A stretch of DNA of 64,000 bases. Origin: Gemmatimonas sp. (GTDB taxonomy: Bacteria > Gemmatimonadota > Gemmatimonadetes > Gemmatimonadales > Gemmatimonadaceae). The notes under the pieces were generated by a model that made no database searches, was not told the origin of the DNA, and saw only the letters and a program-made list of their open reading frames with translations. Location of the stretch: the NCBI GenBank assembly GCA_011390885.1, contig JAABRO010000022.1, forward strand, positions 62,001 to 126,000, written 5' to 3'. Below are positions 1-7,410 of this stretch, one piece after another. Every line of letters starts with the position of its first letter. Position 1 is the stretch's first letter. A program made the position numbers and the translations under genes.

Positions 1-646
1 CGGGCGACAGCACACTGAAGCGTCCGCCCACGTTGGGCGGAATGTCGAGCGCCACGATGCCTTCGGCACGCGCGACGGCGCGCAGCGCGCCCACCTCGGG
101 GTCGGTCACGAACACGAGCCGCTCACGCGCCCGCGCCTCGCCCACGGCCCCCTCGAGCGCCTCGCGCACGATGAGGTACTGGGCCATCGTCTCCACCGTG
201 CCGCCCGACTTCGACACCACGAGCACGAGCGTGTGCGCGAGCGGCAGGCGGGCGAGCATCGCGGCGATCGACGCCGGGTCCACGTTGTCGAGCACATGCA
301 GGCGCGGCCACCCCTCGCGCCGCGCGTCGTCGAGCTCGTTCCAGTGCGGCGGCCGCAGCGCAGCGCGCAACGCGAGCGGCCCCAGCGCGGAGCCGCCAAT
401 GCCGAGCAGCAGCACGTCGGTGACGGTGCCGCGGAACTGCGCCGCCACGGCGAGCGTGGCCTCGAGCGCCACCTGGTCGTGCGGCAGGTCGATGAAGCCG
501 AGCGTGCCGCTCGCGTGTCGAGCGCGCACGGCCTCGTGGGCGGCGGTGAAGCGCTTGGCGCCGAGCGCCCATTGGTCGGCGGTGATGCCGGCAGCGCCCG
601 GGAGCGGGCCCGCCATCATGTTCGTGAAATCGAGACGGAGCGGCAT
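1..646 (-). CDS. pgi: Glucose-6-phosphate isomerase, N-terminal part (cut by window edge)
   Basis: Interconverts glucose-6-phosphate and fructose-6-phosphate in the cytoplasm. The first 215 residues are visible; the C-terminal half lies outside the window. The first SIS sugar-isomerase domain is clear: a glycine-rich LLGIGGSALGP loop near residues 80-90 and the phosphate-binding SKSGGTVET stretch near 145-153, both diagnostic of the family. The ATG at 646 gives a normal N-terminus (MPLRLDFTN). It follows the metallo-hydrolase gene by 27 bases and is probably the last visible gene of the tal-pyk-MBL-pgi operon. All neighbours on this strand are central sugar enzymes, which supports the call. 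Only the missing C-terminus limits certainty. Confidence 0.93.
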   Translation of the reverse strand, partial: MPLRLDFTNMMAGPLPGAAGITADQWALGAKRFTAAHEAVRARHASGTLGFIDLPHDQVALEATLAVAAQFRGTVTDVLLLGIGGSALGPLALRAALRPPHWNELDDARREGWPRLHVLDNVDPASIAAMLARLPLAHTLVLVVSKSGGTVETMAQYLIVREALEGAVGEARARERLVFVTDPEVGALRAVARAEGIVALDIPPNVGGRFSVLSP

Positions 647-673
647 GGTGGCGCGGGTGGGACGCGAGGAAGG

Positions 674-1456
674 TCAGTCGGCGATGGTGATCGCGAGGCC
701 GTCGTGGGCCGGCGCGATGCCGGGCGGCAACTCGGCGGCGAGTTGCGCGTGCGACTGGTCGTGCGTGAGATGGGTGAGGTACGTCTGCGGCGCGCCGATG
801 GCCTGCGCCACGACGATCGCCTCGGGAACGGACAGGTGCGTGGGGTGCGGCGTGCGGAACAGCGCGTTGAGCACGAGCACCTCGACGCCGCGGAGCGCCT
901 CGACGACCTCGGGCGCGACGGACTTCGCGTCCGTCACGTAGCCGAACCGGCCGATGCGATAGGCCAGCACCGTGGTGCGGCCGTGCGGCACGGCGAGCGG
1001 CAGCACCTCCGCGTCGCCGACGGTGAACAGCTCGCCCGCGCGGATCTCGTGCAGTGCGCCCTCCGGCTTCGTCGTGCCCGGCAGCGGCTGCATGGACGGG
1101 TCGACGACATACGGGAAGCGCGCGCGCAACGTGTCGAGCGTTTCGCGCGAGCCGTAGAGCGGCAGCGCCGCGCCGTGTCGCACGCTCAGCGCGCGCAGGT
1201 CGTCGATGCCATGGATGTGATCGGCGTGCTCGTGCGTGTAGAGCACCGCGTCGGCGCGCCCGATACCCGCCGCGACGAGCTGCAGCCGCAACTCGGGCGG
1301 CGTGTCGATGAGGAGACGCGTGCCCCCGCCCGTTTCGACGAACGCCGCGCACCGGCTCCGACGATCGCGCGGATCGGTGGAGTGGCACACGGCGCAGGCG
1401 CACCCGATCTGCGGCACGCCGAAGCTCGTGCCGGTGCCGAGGAGCGTGACCTTCAC
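674..1456 (-). CDS. MBL-fold metallo-hydrolase, PhnP-like
   Basis: A 260-residue cytoplasmic metallo-beta-lactamase-fold phosphodiesterase. The zinc motif HEHADH is at residues 75-80. An N-terminal CACAVCH cluster (residues 19-25) matches the extra structural zinc site of the PhnP subgroup of cyclic-phosphate phosphodiesterases. A later aspartate (GYVTDAK) and a C-terminal histidine region complete the expected metal ligands. Family length is usually 240-270, so the gene looks complete. It sits 13 bases after pyk and 27 before pgi, so it is very likely co-transcribed with sugar-phosphate genes; a housekeeping role on a cyclic phosphate is plausible but inferred. The exact substrate cannot be read from sequence. 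Confidence 0.85.
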   Translation of the reverse strand: MKVTLLGTGTSFGVPQIGCACAVCHSTDPRDRRSRCAAFVETGGGTRLLIDTPPELRLQLVAAGIGRADAVLYTHEHADHIHGIDDLRALSVRHGAALPLYGSRETLDTLRARFPYVVDPSMQPLPGTTKPEGALHEIRAGELFTVGDAEVLPLAVPHGRTTVLAYRIGRFGYVTDAKSVAPEVVEALRGVEVLVLNALFRTPHPTHLSVPEAIVVAQAIGAPQTYLTHLTHDQSHAQLAAELPPGIAPAHDGLAITIAD

Positions 1457-1469
1457 GCCCTCGACTCCG

Positions 1470-2972
1470 TCACACGACCTCGACCTTGAGCAGGTTGGTG
1501 GTGCCGGGCACGTCGAAGGGCGCGCCGGCCGTCACGACGACGCGGTCGCCCGGGAAGGCGAGGCGCAGGTCGGTGGCGTCGCGGGTGGCCATGGCCACCA
1601 TGTGGTCGTAGCCGCGCGCCGTCGGCACGAGGCGCGGAATCACGCCCCACACCAGCGAGAGCTGCCGGCACACGCGCGGCTCGTCGGTGAGCGCGAGGAT
1701 GGGCACGGCCGGCCGGTACGACGACACGATGCGCGCGCTGAAGCCGCTCTTCGTGAAGACCACGACGAGCGGTGCGTGCAGCATGCGCACGGCGGCGGTG
1801 GTGGCCGCGGCGATCGCTTCCTCGGTGTTCACCGGCCCATCGGCGCGATGCTCGAGGCGCTGCGCGTAGGCAGGACGCGGGCTCGACTCGATCTCGAGGA
1901 TGATGCGGCGCATCGCCTCGACCGCGAGCCGCGGGTACTGGCCGGCCGCCGTTTCCGCCGAGAGCATGACTGCGTCGGTGCCATCGAGGATGGCGTTGGC
2001 CACGTCGCTCGCCTCGGCGCGCGTGGGGCGCGGATGCGAGATCATGGACTCGAGCATCTGCGTGGCCGTGATGACGGGCCGCCCGAGGCGGTTGGCCAGC
2101 GCGATGATGCGCTTCTGCGCGATCGGCACTTCCTCGAAGGGCAGCTCGACACCGAGGTCGCCACGCGCCACCATGACCGCATCGGACGCGCGCAGGATCT
2201 CCTCGATGTTCTGCAGCGCGATGTCCTTCTCGATCTTGGCCACCAGCAGCATGTGCGCCGGCACGAGAGCGCGGAGCTCCTCGATGTCACGAGCGACGCG
2301 CACGAAGCTGAGCGCCACGGCGTCGAGGTCGTGCTCGACCGCGAACGCCAGGTCGGCGCGATCCTTCTCCGTGAGCGAGGGCGCGGACACATGCACGCCC
2401 GGCAGGTTCATGCCCTTGTTGCTGCTCAGCGTGCCGCCGTGCAGCACGCGGCAGCGCACGGTGCGTCCCTCAATGGCGATGACCGCCACCTCGATGAGGC
2501 CGTCGTTGATCAGGATGCGCTTGCCCGGCGTGACGTCGTCGGCGAGCATCGGGTACGTGACGGGCACCTGCCCGTCGGTCGCCTCCTCCTCAGGCGCCAG
2601 GACGAGTTCCTCACCCTCGAGCAGCTCCTGCGGCGCCGACAGCACACCGATGCGGATGCGCGGCCCCTGCAGGTCGCCGAGGATCGCCACGGCGCGGCCG
2701 AGCTCGGCGGACACGCGCCGCACGTCGGCGATCACGCGAGCGTGCTGCTCATGCGTGCCGTGCGAAAAGTTGATGCGCGCGACATCGAGCCCCGACTGGA
2801 TGAGGTCGCGGATCTTGTCCGGCGTGTTGCTCGCCGGCCCCAGCGTGCAGACGATCTTCGTACGCGGGAAGATGCGGCGCCCCGCGGCGGACACATGGGT
2901 GCCCGTCTCGGTGACCGAGCGACCGGCCTGCTCGGGTCCGGTGCGCGGAATGCTGATGACGTCGTCGCTCAC
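1470..2972 (-). CDS. pyk: Pyruvate kinase
   Basis: Converts phosphoenolpyruvate and ADP to pyruvate and ATP, the last step of glycolysis. The 500-residue protein has the N-terminal RTKIVCTLGPAS segment, the catalytic lysine region KIEKDIALQN, the ARGDLGVELP metal/substrate motif and the TATQMLESM segment, followed by the regulatory C-terminal domain. About 33 extra residues precede the conserved N-terminus. The start is a GTG at 2972 whose last bases overlap the TGA stop of tal (GTGA, 4 bases), a typical translationally coupled junction and the reason for choosing it. A longer in-frame extension upstream exists but would run through tal and is rejected. Confidence 0.97.
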   Translation of the reverse strand: MSDDVISIPRTGPEQAGRSVTETGTHVSAAGRRIFPRTKIVCTLGPASNTPDKIRDLIQSGLDVARINFSHGTHEQHARVIADVRRVSAELGRAVAILGDLQGPRIRIGVLSAPQELLEGEELVLAPEEEATDGQVPVTYPMLADDVTPGKRILINDGLIEVAVIAIEGRTVRCRVLHGGTLSSNKGMNLPGVHVSAPSLTEKDRADLAFAVEHDLDAVALSFVRVARDIEELRALVPAHMLLVAKIEKDIALQNIEEILRASDAVMVARGDLGVELPFEEVPIAQKRIIALANRLGRPVITATQMLESMISHPRPTRAEASDVANAILDGTDAVMLSAETAAGQYPRLAVEAMRRIILEIESSPRPAYAQRLEHRADGPVNTEEAIAAATTAAVRMLHAPLVVVFTKSGFSARIVSSYRPAVPILALTDEPRVCRQLSLVWGVIPRLVPTARGYDHMVAMATRDATDLRLAFPGDRVVVTAGAPFDVPGTTNLLKVEVV

Positions 2973-4078
2973 GCGGTCGCCTCCGCGGTCGCGAGCTGCG
3001 CGCGCTTGGCTTCGAGGCCGGCGAGCAGCGTCTCGAACGACTTGGCGAACGATGCCAGGCCATCGGCGAGCAGCTGCGCCGTGACGGCGTCGAGGTCGAT
3101 GCCGGCGGCCGCGAGTGCGGCGAGGTCGGCGGAGGCCGCGTCGAGGTCGGCGTCGACGGTGCGCGCCGTCTCGCCATGATCGCGGAAGGCCTCGAGCGTG
3201 GCCGGCGGCAGCGTGTTCACGGTGTCGGGGCCGATCAGCGCCTCGACGTAGATCACGTCGCGGTACGCCGGATTCTTGGTGCTCGTGCTCGCCCAGAGCG
3301 GACGCTGCACGCGGGCGCCCCTGGCCGACAACGCGTCCCAGCGCGCCCCGCTGAACCGCTCGGCGAAGAGCGCGTAGGCCTTCTTCGCGTTGGCAATCGC
3401 CGCGCGTCCCTGCAGCTCGGCGTGCCCGCTCTTCGCAAGCGCCGCATCCACACTGCTGTCCACGCGGCTCACGAAGAAGCTGGCCACCGACGCGACGTGG
3501 TCGATGGCGTCGCCAGCAGCCGCGCGCGCCTCGAGTCCGTCGAGGTAGGCGGCGATCACGCGCGCGTGCGCCTCCACGCTGAAGAGCAGCGTGACGTTCA
3601 CGTTGATGCCATCGGCGATGAGCGTGCGCGTGGCCTCGGCGCCCGCCTCGGTGCCGGGCACCTTGATCATGAGGTTGGGGCGGTTCACGGCGGCCCACAG
3701 CTGCCGGGCCTCGGCGATCGTGCCCGCCGCGTCGTGCGCGAGATCGGGGCCGACCTCGAGCGAGACGTAGCCGTCCACGCCCGCGGTGTCGGCGTACACG
3801 CCGGCGAAGGCGTCGCACGCCTGCTGCACGTCGGTGGTCGCGAGCCGCTCGAAGCACGCGCGCGACGTGAGCGTGGCCGGCAGCGCGGCGAGCTCGGCGT
3901 CATAGGCCGTGCCCTCGGCGAGCGCCTTCTCGAAGATCGTGGGGTTGGACGTCATGCCCATGAGCGCGTCATCCCGAATGCGGCGCGCGAGCTCGCCGTT
4001 CGAGAGCATGGTGCGATCGATGTAGTCCAGCCAGGGAGAGGTGCCGGCGTCGCGCAGGGCGTGCAAGCGGGTGGTCAT
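2969..4078 (-). CDS. tal: Transaldolase
   Basis: Transfers a dihydroxyacetone unit between sugar phosphates in the non-oxidative pentose phosphate pathway. The protein is 369 residues, the length of the longer bacterial transaldolases often found beside or fused to pgi. The GMTSNPTIFEKA motif (about residues 41-52) and the Schiff-base lysine in LMIKVPGT (Lys139) are both present. The ATG at 4078 opens with MTTRLHAL and avoids a long upstream extension. Its stop overlaps the pyk GTG start by 4 bases. It heads a four-gene operon tal-pyk-MBL-pgi, with no gene between it and the DUF2911 gene 70 bases upstream. Confidence 0.95.
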   Translation of the reverse strand: MTTRLHALRDAGTSPWLDYIDRTMLSNGELARRIRDDALMGMTSNPTIFEKALAEGTAYDAELAALPATLTSRACFERLATTDVQQACDAFAGVYADTAGVDGYVSLEVGPDLAHDAAGTIAEARQLWAAVNRPNLMIKVPGTEAGAEATRTLIADGINVNVTLLFSVEAHARVIAAYLDGLEARAAAGDAIDHVASVASFFVSRVDSSVDAALAKSGHAELQGRAAIANAKKAYALFAERFSGARWDALSARGARVQRPLWASTSTKNPAYRDVIYVEALIGPDTVNTLPPATLEAFRDHGETARTVDADLDAASADLAALAAAGIDLDAVTAQLLADGLASFAKSFETLLAGLEAKRAQLATAEATA

Positions 4079-4101
4079 GAGTGTCGTCCAGGTCGGTATC
4101 G

Positions 4102-4124
4102 GCGCGCCGCCGGTCGCGGCGCGC
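4102..4124 (-). terminator. Perfect hairpin between DUF2911 gene and tal
   Basis: A 9-base perfect inverted repeat (GCGCGCCGC / GCGGCGCGC) with a 5-base loop lies 25 bases after the DUF2911 stop and 24 bases before tal. No T-run follows on the minus strand, so it may be a weak terminator, a Rho-type pause or a structure in the tal leader. Confidence 0.35.
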
Positions 4125-4148
4125 TTGCAGGAAGGATGAAAAAGCGGC

Positions 4149-4769
4149 TCAGGGCGCGGCCGTGTAGCCCACGGTGGCGTCGATCGTGCCCCAGCGCACG
4201 CGCAGCGTGCCGCCGAGCGGTGCGGATTCACCCGCGGGCTCGAGGCTGATCTGCAGCGCGCCGTTCGACTCGGTGCGCGTGGCGAGCTGCATCGGGATGC
4301 GGACGAGGTCCATGGTGGCATCGTACTGCGTGCCCCACTGCCCCGTCTTCTTGTTCACGATCAAATGGAACGAGGTGGGCGTGGCGAGCGCGAACAGGGT
4401 GTACTCGCCCTTCGGCACGCGCTGGCCACCGATGTCGAGGTCGACCGCGGTGGTGAGCGAGGTGGCGTTGTTCGCGCCAAGGCGCCAGACCTCGCCGTTG
4501 GGCACCAGCCCGCCGGCGATCGCTCGTCCACGCGCGTGCGGCTGGCCGTAATCGATCTTCACCGTGAGCGGCGCGGGCCGCTGGGCCGGCGGCGTGCCCT
4601 GCGGCACCACCGCGGCGAAGGTGACCTCAGTCGTGGCACGGCCGCTCGGCGCCTGCTGCCAGCGGGTCTGCGCCGCAACCGTCGACGCGGGAGTGGAGAG
4701 GCCAACGGCGAGCGAGAGCACGGCGACGGTGGCGCGGAACGTCACGCGCGGGGCAGCGAAGGAGATCAT
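4149..4769 (-). CDS. Exported DUF2911 protein
   Basis: A 206-residue secreted or periplasmic protein. An N-terminal signal peptide (about 32 residues) ends at the SxVAAQ site. The body has the DUF2911 pattern: IDYGQPHARGR, a GEVWRLGANN segment, then a beta-rich half with PKGEYTLFAL and KKTGQWGTQYD. The biochemical role of the family is unknown; it is common in Bacteroidota and Gemmatimonadota. The ATG at 4769 is chosen because it places the signal peptide at the very N-terminus. It is divergent from the S41 peptidase gene across a 225-base gap carrying nested inverted repeats, and lies upstream of the tal operon on the same strand. Confidence 0.85.
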   Translation of the reverse strand: MISFAAPRVTFRATVAVLSLAVGLSTPASTVAAQTRWQQAPSGRATTEVTFAAVVPQGTPPAQRPAPLTVKIDYGQPHARGRAIAGGLVPNGEVWRLGANNATSLTTAVDLDIGGQRVPKGEYTLFALATPTSFHLIVNKKTGQWGTQYDATMDLVRIPMQLATRTESNGALQISLEPAGESAPLGGTLRVRWGTIDATVGYTAAP

Positions 4770-4800
4770 GGGAGGATGGGCGGTTCGTCGAGGAAAACGG

Positions 4801-4859
4801 CCAGTGGGACACGGCACGGCGCATTCCCGCATGGGGAATGGAACGGTCCGGCCCACTGG
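4801..4859. repeat. Nested inverted repeats in divergent promoter region
   Basis: Outer arms CCAGTGGG (4801-4808) and CCCACTGG (4852-4859) enclose inner arms CATTCCC (4822-4828) and GGGAATG (4834-4840). They lie in the 225-base gap between two divergent genes. A possible -10 hexamer TAATGT (4877-4882) lies just downstream on the plus strand, 17 bases after the outer arm. This could be a two-dyad operator; no regulator gene is adjacent. Confidence 0.45.
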
Positions 4860-4994
4860 ATCGTCTGGTTCGATGGTAATGTACCGAGATGCGCGTCCGT
4901 GAGGGCGCGCCGCCGTCGTGACCGTCTCGCGACCTGCCGTGCGGTCGCCCCGGCGCAGCGCTCGGGTCGCCCCCCCCGCCCTCGTCCCCATCCC

Positions 4995-6467
4995 GTGGTC
5001 CCTCGCTCCTCCCAATCGCCCTGCCGGGCCGCGCGACAGCGCGTGCTGCGGATTGCCCTGCTCACGCTGCCGGTGCTCGGCAGCCTCGCCGCCTGTGGCG
5101 GCCACCGGGGCGCTCCTCGCGCCACATCGCCGGTCGTCGGGAGCGGCGTCCCCGCTCCGGCGGCTGCGCCTTCGGTCGAGCCGTCCAGCCGGCCGGCCGT
5201 GCTGCCGCTGGCCACCTTCGACACGGCCTGGTCGATCATTGCGCGCACGCACTGGGACACGACGTACAACGGGGTGAACTGGACCGCGCTCCGCGACAGC
5301 CTGCGCCCGCGCGCCGCCGCAGCCGCCACGCAGGGCGAGCTTCGCGCCGTGCTGCAGGCCATGGTCGGCTCCCTGCGTCAGTCGCACTTCGACATCATCC
5401 CCGCCGAGGTCAGCGACGTGGCCGTGGGCGGGGCCGAAGCCGTGGAGGGATCGCGCGCCGGCCAGGTCGGCCTCACCACGCGCTGGAGCGAGGGCCTGCT
5501 GCTCGTCACGGACGTGGAGGCCGGCAGCCCGGCAGCGCGGGCCGGCGTGCAGGCGGGCTGGACCGTGGAACAGATCGGTGCCGACACGGTCGCGGCGCGT
5601 CTTGCCCGACTGGCCGGCAGCACCGACCCGCGTCGGCTCGCGCTGTCCGCCTACCGCCTGGCCGAGGGCGGTTTGCGCGGCGCGCCCGGCACCTCGGTCA
5701 CCGTGCGGTTCCGCGATGGAGCCGAGCAGGCGCAGGTGCGCACGCTCGACCGCGCACCGATCGGCGGCACCGAAGTGAAGTACGGCAACCTGCCCCCGCA
5801 GCTCGCCGATCTCTCGTGGGAGCGGCGCACGATCGACGGCCGACGTGTGGGCGTGATCCGCTTCAACATCTGGATGCCGGTGCTGGGCCGCGCCTTCGAC
5901 GTGGCCATGGACTCGCTGCGCGACAGTGACGGCCTCGTGATCGACATCCGCGGCAACTTCGGTGGAGTCGCCGGCATGGCCATGGGCATCGGCGGCCACA
6001 TGGTGGACTCGGCCGTGCCGGTGGGGATCATGACGACGCGCGCGCAGTCCATGAAATTCACGATGAACCCGCGGCGCGTGAACACGGCCAACGAGCGCGT
6101 GGCGCCGTTCGGCGGGCCCGTGGCGCTCGTGGTCGATGCGCTGTCGGTGAGCACCAGCGAGATCTTCGCCGGCGGGTTGCAGGACCTCTCGCGGGTTCGC
6201 GTGTTCGGCGAGCAGACGGCAGGCCAGGCGTTGCCCGCGGTCGCCGAGCGCTTGCCGAACGGGGATATTCTGTATCACGCGATCGCAGACTTTCGCGGGC
6301 CGAGCGGGCGCAGCATGGAAGGGGACGGCGTGATCCCCGACGAGGTGGTTCGTCCTGCACGAGCCGCGCTGCTGCGCGGCGAGGACCCCGCGCTCGACCG
6401 GGCGGCGGCGTGGGCCGCAACGGCACCCACCCCGGGACCTGTAACCCGGCCGCGGGTATTACCGTAG
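4995..6467 (+). CDS. S41-family serine peptidase lipoprotein with PDZ domain
   Basis: A 490-residue carboxy-terminal-processing-type protease. With the GTG start at 4995 the N-terminus has a basic stretch, a hydrophobic core and a lipobox ending at Cys34 (SLAAC), so it should be anchored as a lipoprotein. A second GTG at 5043 would give a shorter but also workable signal; no Shine-Dalgarno sequence decides between them. A PDZ-like segment (TDVEAGSPAARAGVQAGW) is followed by the S41 domain with the LVIDIRGNFGG strand and the nucleophile in STSEIFAGG (Ser388). A substrate-binding N-terminal helical domain is likely. Cellular substrates are unknown. Transcribed alone, divergent from the DUF2911 gene. 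Confidence 0.88.
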   Translation: MVPRSSQSPCRAARQRVLRIALLTLPVLGSLAACGGHRGAPRATSPVVGSGVPAPAAAPSVEPSSRPAVLPLATFDTAWSIIARTHWDTTYNGVNWTALRDSLRPRAAAAATQGELRAVLQAMVGSLRQSHFDIIPAEVSDVAVGGAEAVEGSRAGQVGLTTRWSEGLLLVTDVEAGSPAARAGVQAGWTVEQIGADTVAARLARLAGSTDPRRLALSAYRLAEGGLRGAPGTSVTVRFRDGAEQAQVRTLDRAPIGGTEVKYGNLPPQLADLSWERRTIDGRRVGVIRFNIWMPVLGRAFDVAMDSLRDSDGLVIDIRGNFGGVAGMAMGIGGHMVDSAVPVGIMTTRAQSMKFTMNPRRVNTANERVAPFGGPVALVVDALSVSTSEIFAGGLQDLSRVRVFGEQTAGQALPAVAERLPNGDILYHAIADFRGPSGRSMEGDGVIPDEVVRPARAALLRGEDPALDRAAAWAATAPTPGPVTRPRVLP

Positions 6468-6560
6468 GGACCACGGGCTGTCGGTTTGCGGACCGAGACG
6501 GCAGTCCTCGGCGAACGCGCGAGCGGCTCGCCTCTCCACACCATCAACGGAGCTTCAGAC

Positions 6561-7325
6561 ATGCAGCAGTTCACGCGGGTGATCGCGGCCGCCTTCACGG
6601 TGACCACCCTCGCCCTGCCGGCGCTGGCGGGTGCGCAGGCGCTCCCCTCGGTCACGGAAGTGTTCGACCGGCACATCGCCGCGATCGGTGGACGCGAGGC
6701 CATCATGCAGCTCTCGTCCGTGCAGCAGAAGGGCACGATGGAGATGGCCGCGATGGGCATCTCGGCCGATGTCGTGATCGCGATGGCCAAGCCGAACAAG
6801 TCCACGATGACGATGTCGATCCCCGGCCTCGGGGAAATCCAGCAGGGATTCAACGGCGAGGTGGCGTGGGGCAACGATCCGATGTCGGGTCCGCGCATCT
6901 CCGAAGGCGCGGAGCTCGAGGCGCGCAAGGCGTCCGCGAACTTCCACGAGAGCTTCGGCATCTACGACACGGAGAAGTTCACGAGCATCAAGGTGCTGGA
7001 GAAGACCCAGTACGGCGGTGAGGAGGCCTACAAGGTCGAGATGATCCGGAAGGTCGGTCCGTCGTCGATGGCGTACTTCTCGGTGGCGAGCGGCCTCTTC
7101 ATCGGGTCGCAGACCACGGCGGTCACGCCGATGGGCTCGATGGAGATCAACGCCGTGGCCGGTGACTACAAGCCGTTCGGCGCCATCAAGATGCCCACGA
7201 AGCTGTCGCAGTCGCAGGCTGGCCAGGATATCATGATCACGTTCACGGACATCACGTTCGACGGCGTGAAGGACGACGCGTTCGCGCTGCCGCCCGCCAT
7301 CCAGGCGCTGGTGAAGAAGCCGTAA
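6561..7325 (+). CDS. Exported LolA/DUF620-like protein of unknown function
   Basis: A 254-residue exported protein. The ATG at 6561 is chosen because a GGAG sequence lies about 9 bases upstream and a clean signal peptide follows (cleavage likely after ALAGAQA). The mature part starts with a VFDRHIAAIGGREAI segment, then alternating beta strands (QQKGTMEM, YKVEMIRK, YFSVASGLFIG, DYKPFGAIKMPTK), a pattern seen in outer-membrane lipoprotein-sorting-like proteins in which a half-barrel binds a lipid. The resemblance is structural only. It stands alone and ends at a strong bidirectional terminator shared with the convergent M28 gene. Confidence 0.75.
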   Translation: MQQFTRVIAAAFTVTTLALPALAGAQALPSVTEVFDRHIAAIGGREAIMQLSSVQQKGTMEMAAMGISADVVIAMAKPNKSTMTMSIPGLGEIQQGFNGEVAWGNDPMSGPRISEGAELEARKASANFHESFGIYDTEKFTSIKVLEKTQYGGEEAYKVEMIRKVGPSSMAYFSVASGLFIGSQTTAVTPMGSMEINAVAGDYKPFGAIKMPTKLSQSQAGQDIMITFTDITFDGVKDDAFALPPAIQALVKKP

Positions 7326-7346
7326 ACCATCGCCGGTTCCCGATCG

Positions 7347-7385
7347 GAACGGCGCGTGTCCGCACTGAGCGGACACGCGCCGTTC
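7347..7385. terminator. Bidirectional hairpin terminator
   Basis: A perfect 16-base inverted repeat (7347-7362 and 7370-7385) with a 7-base loop lies 21 bases after the stop at 7325 and ahead of the convergent stop at 7411. It is followed by TCGTTTC on the plus strand, so it fits an intrinsic terminator serving both genes. Confidence 0.85.
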
Positions 7386-7410
7386 TCGTTTCGCACCGTC
7401 CCGAAGAGGA

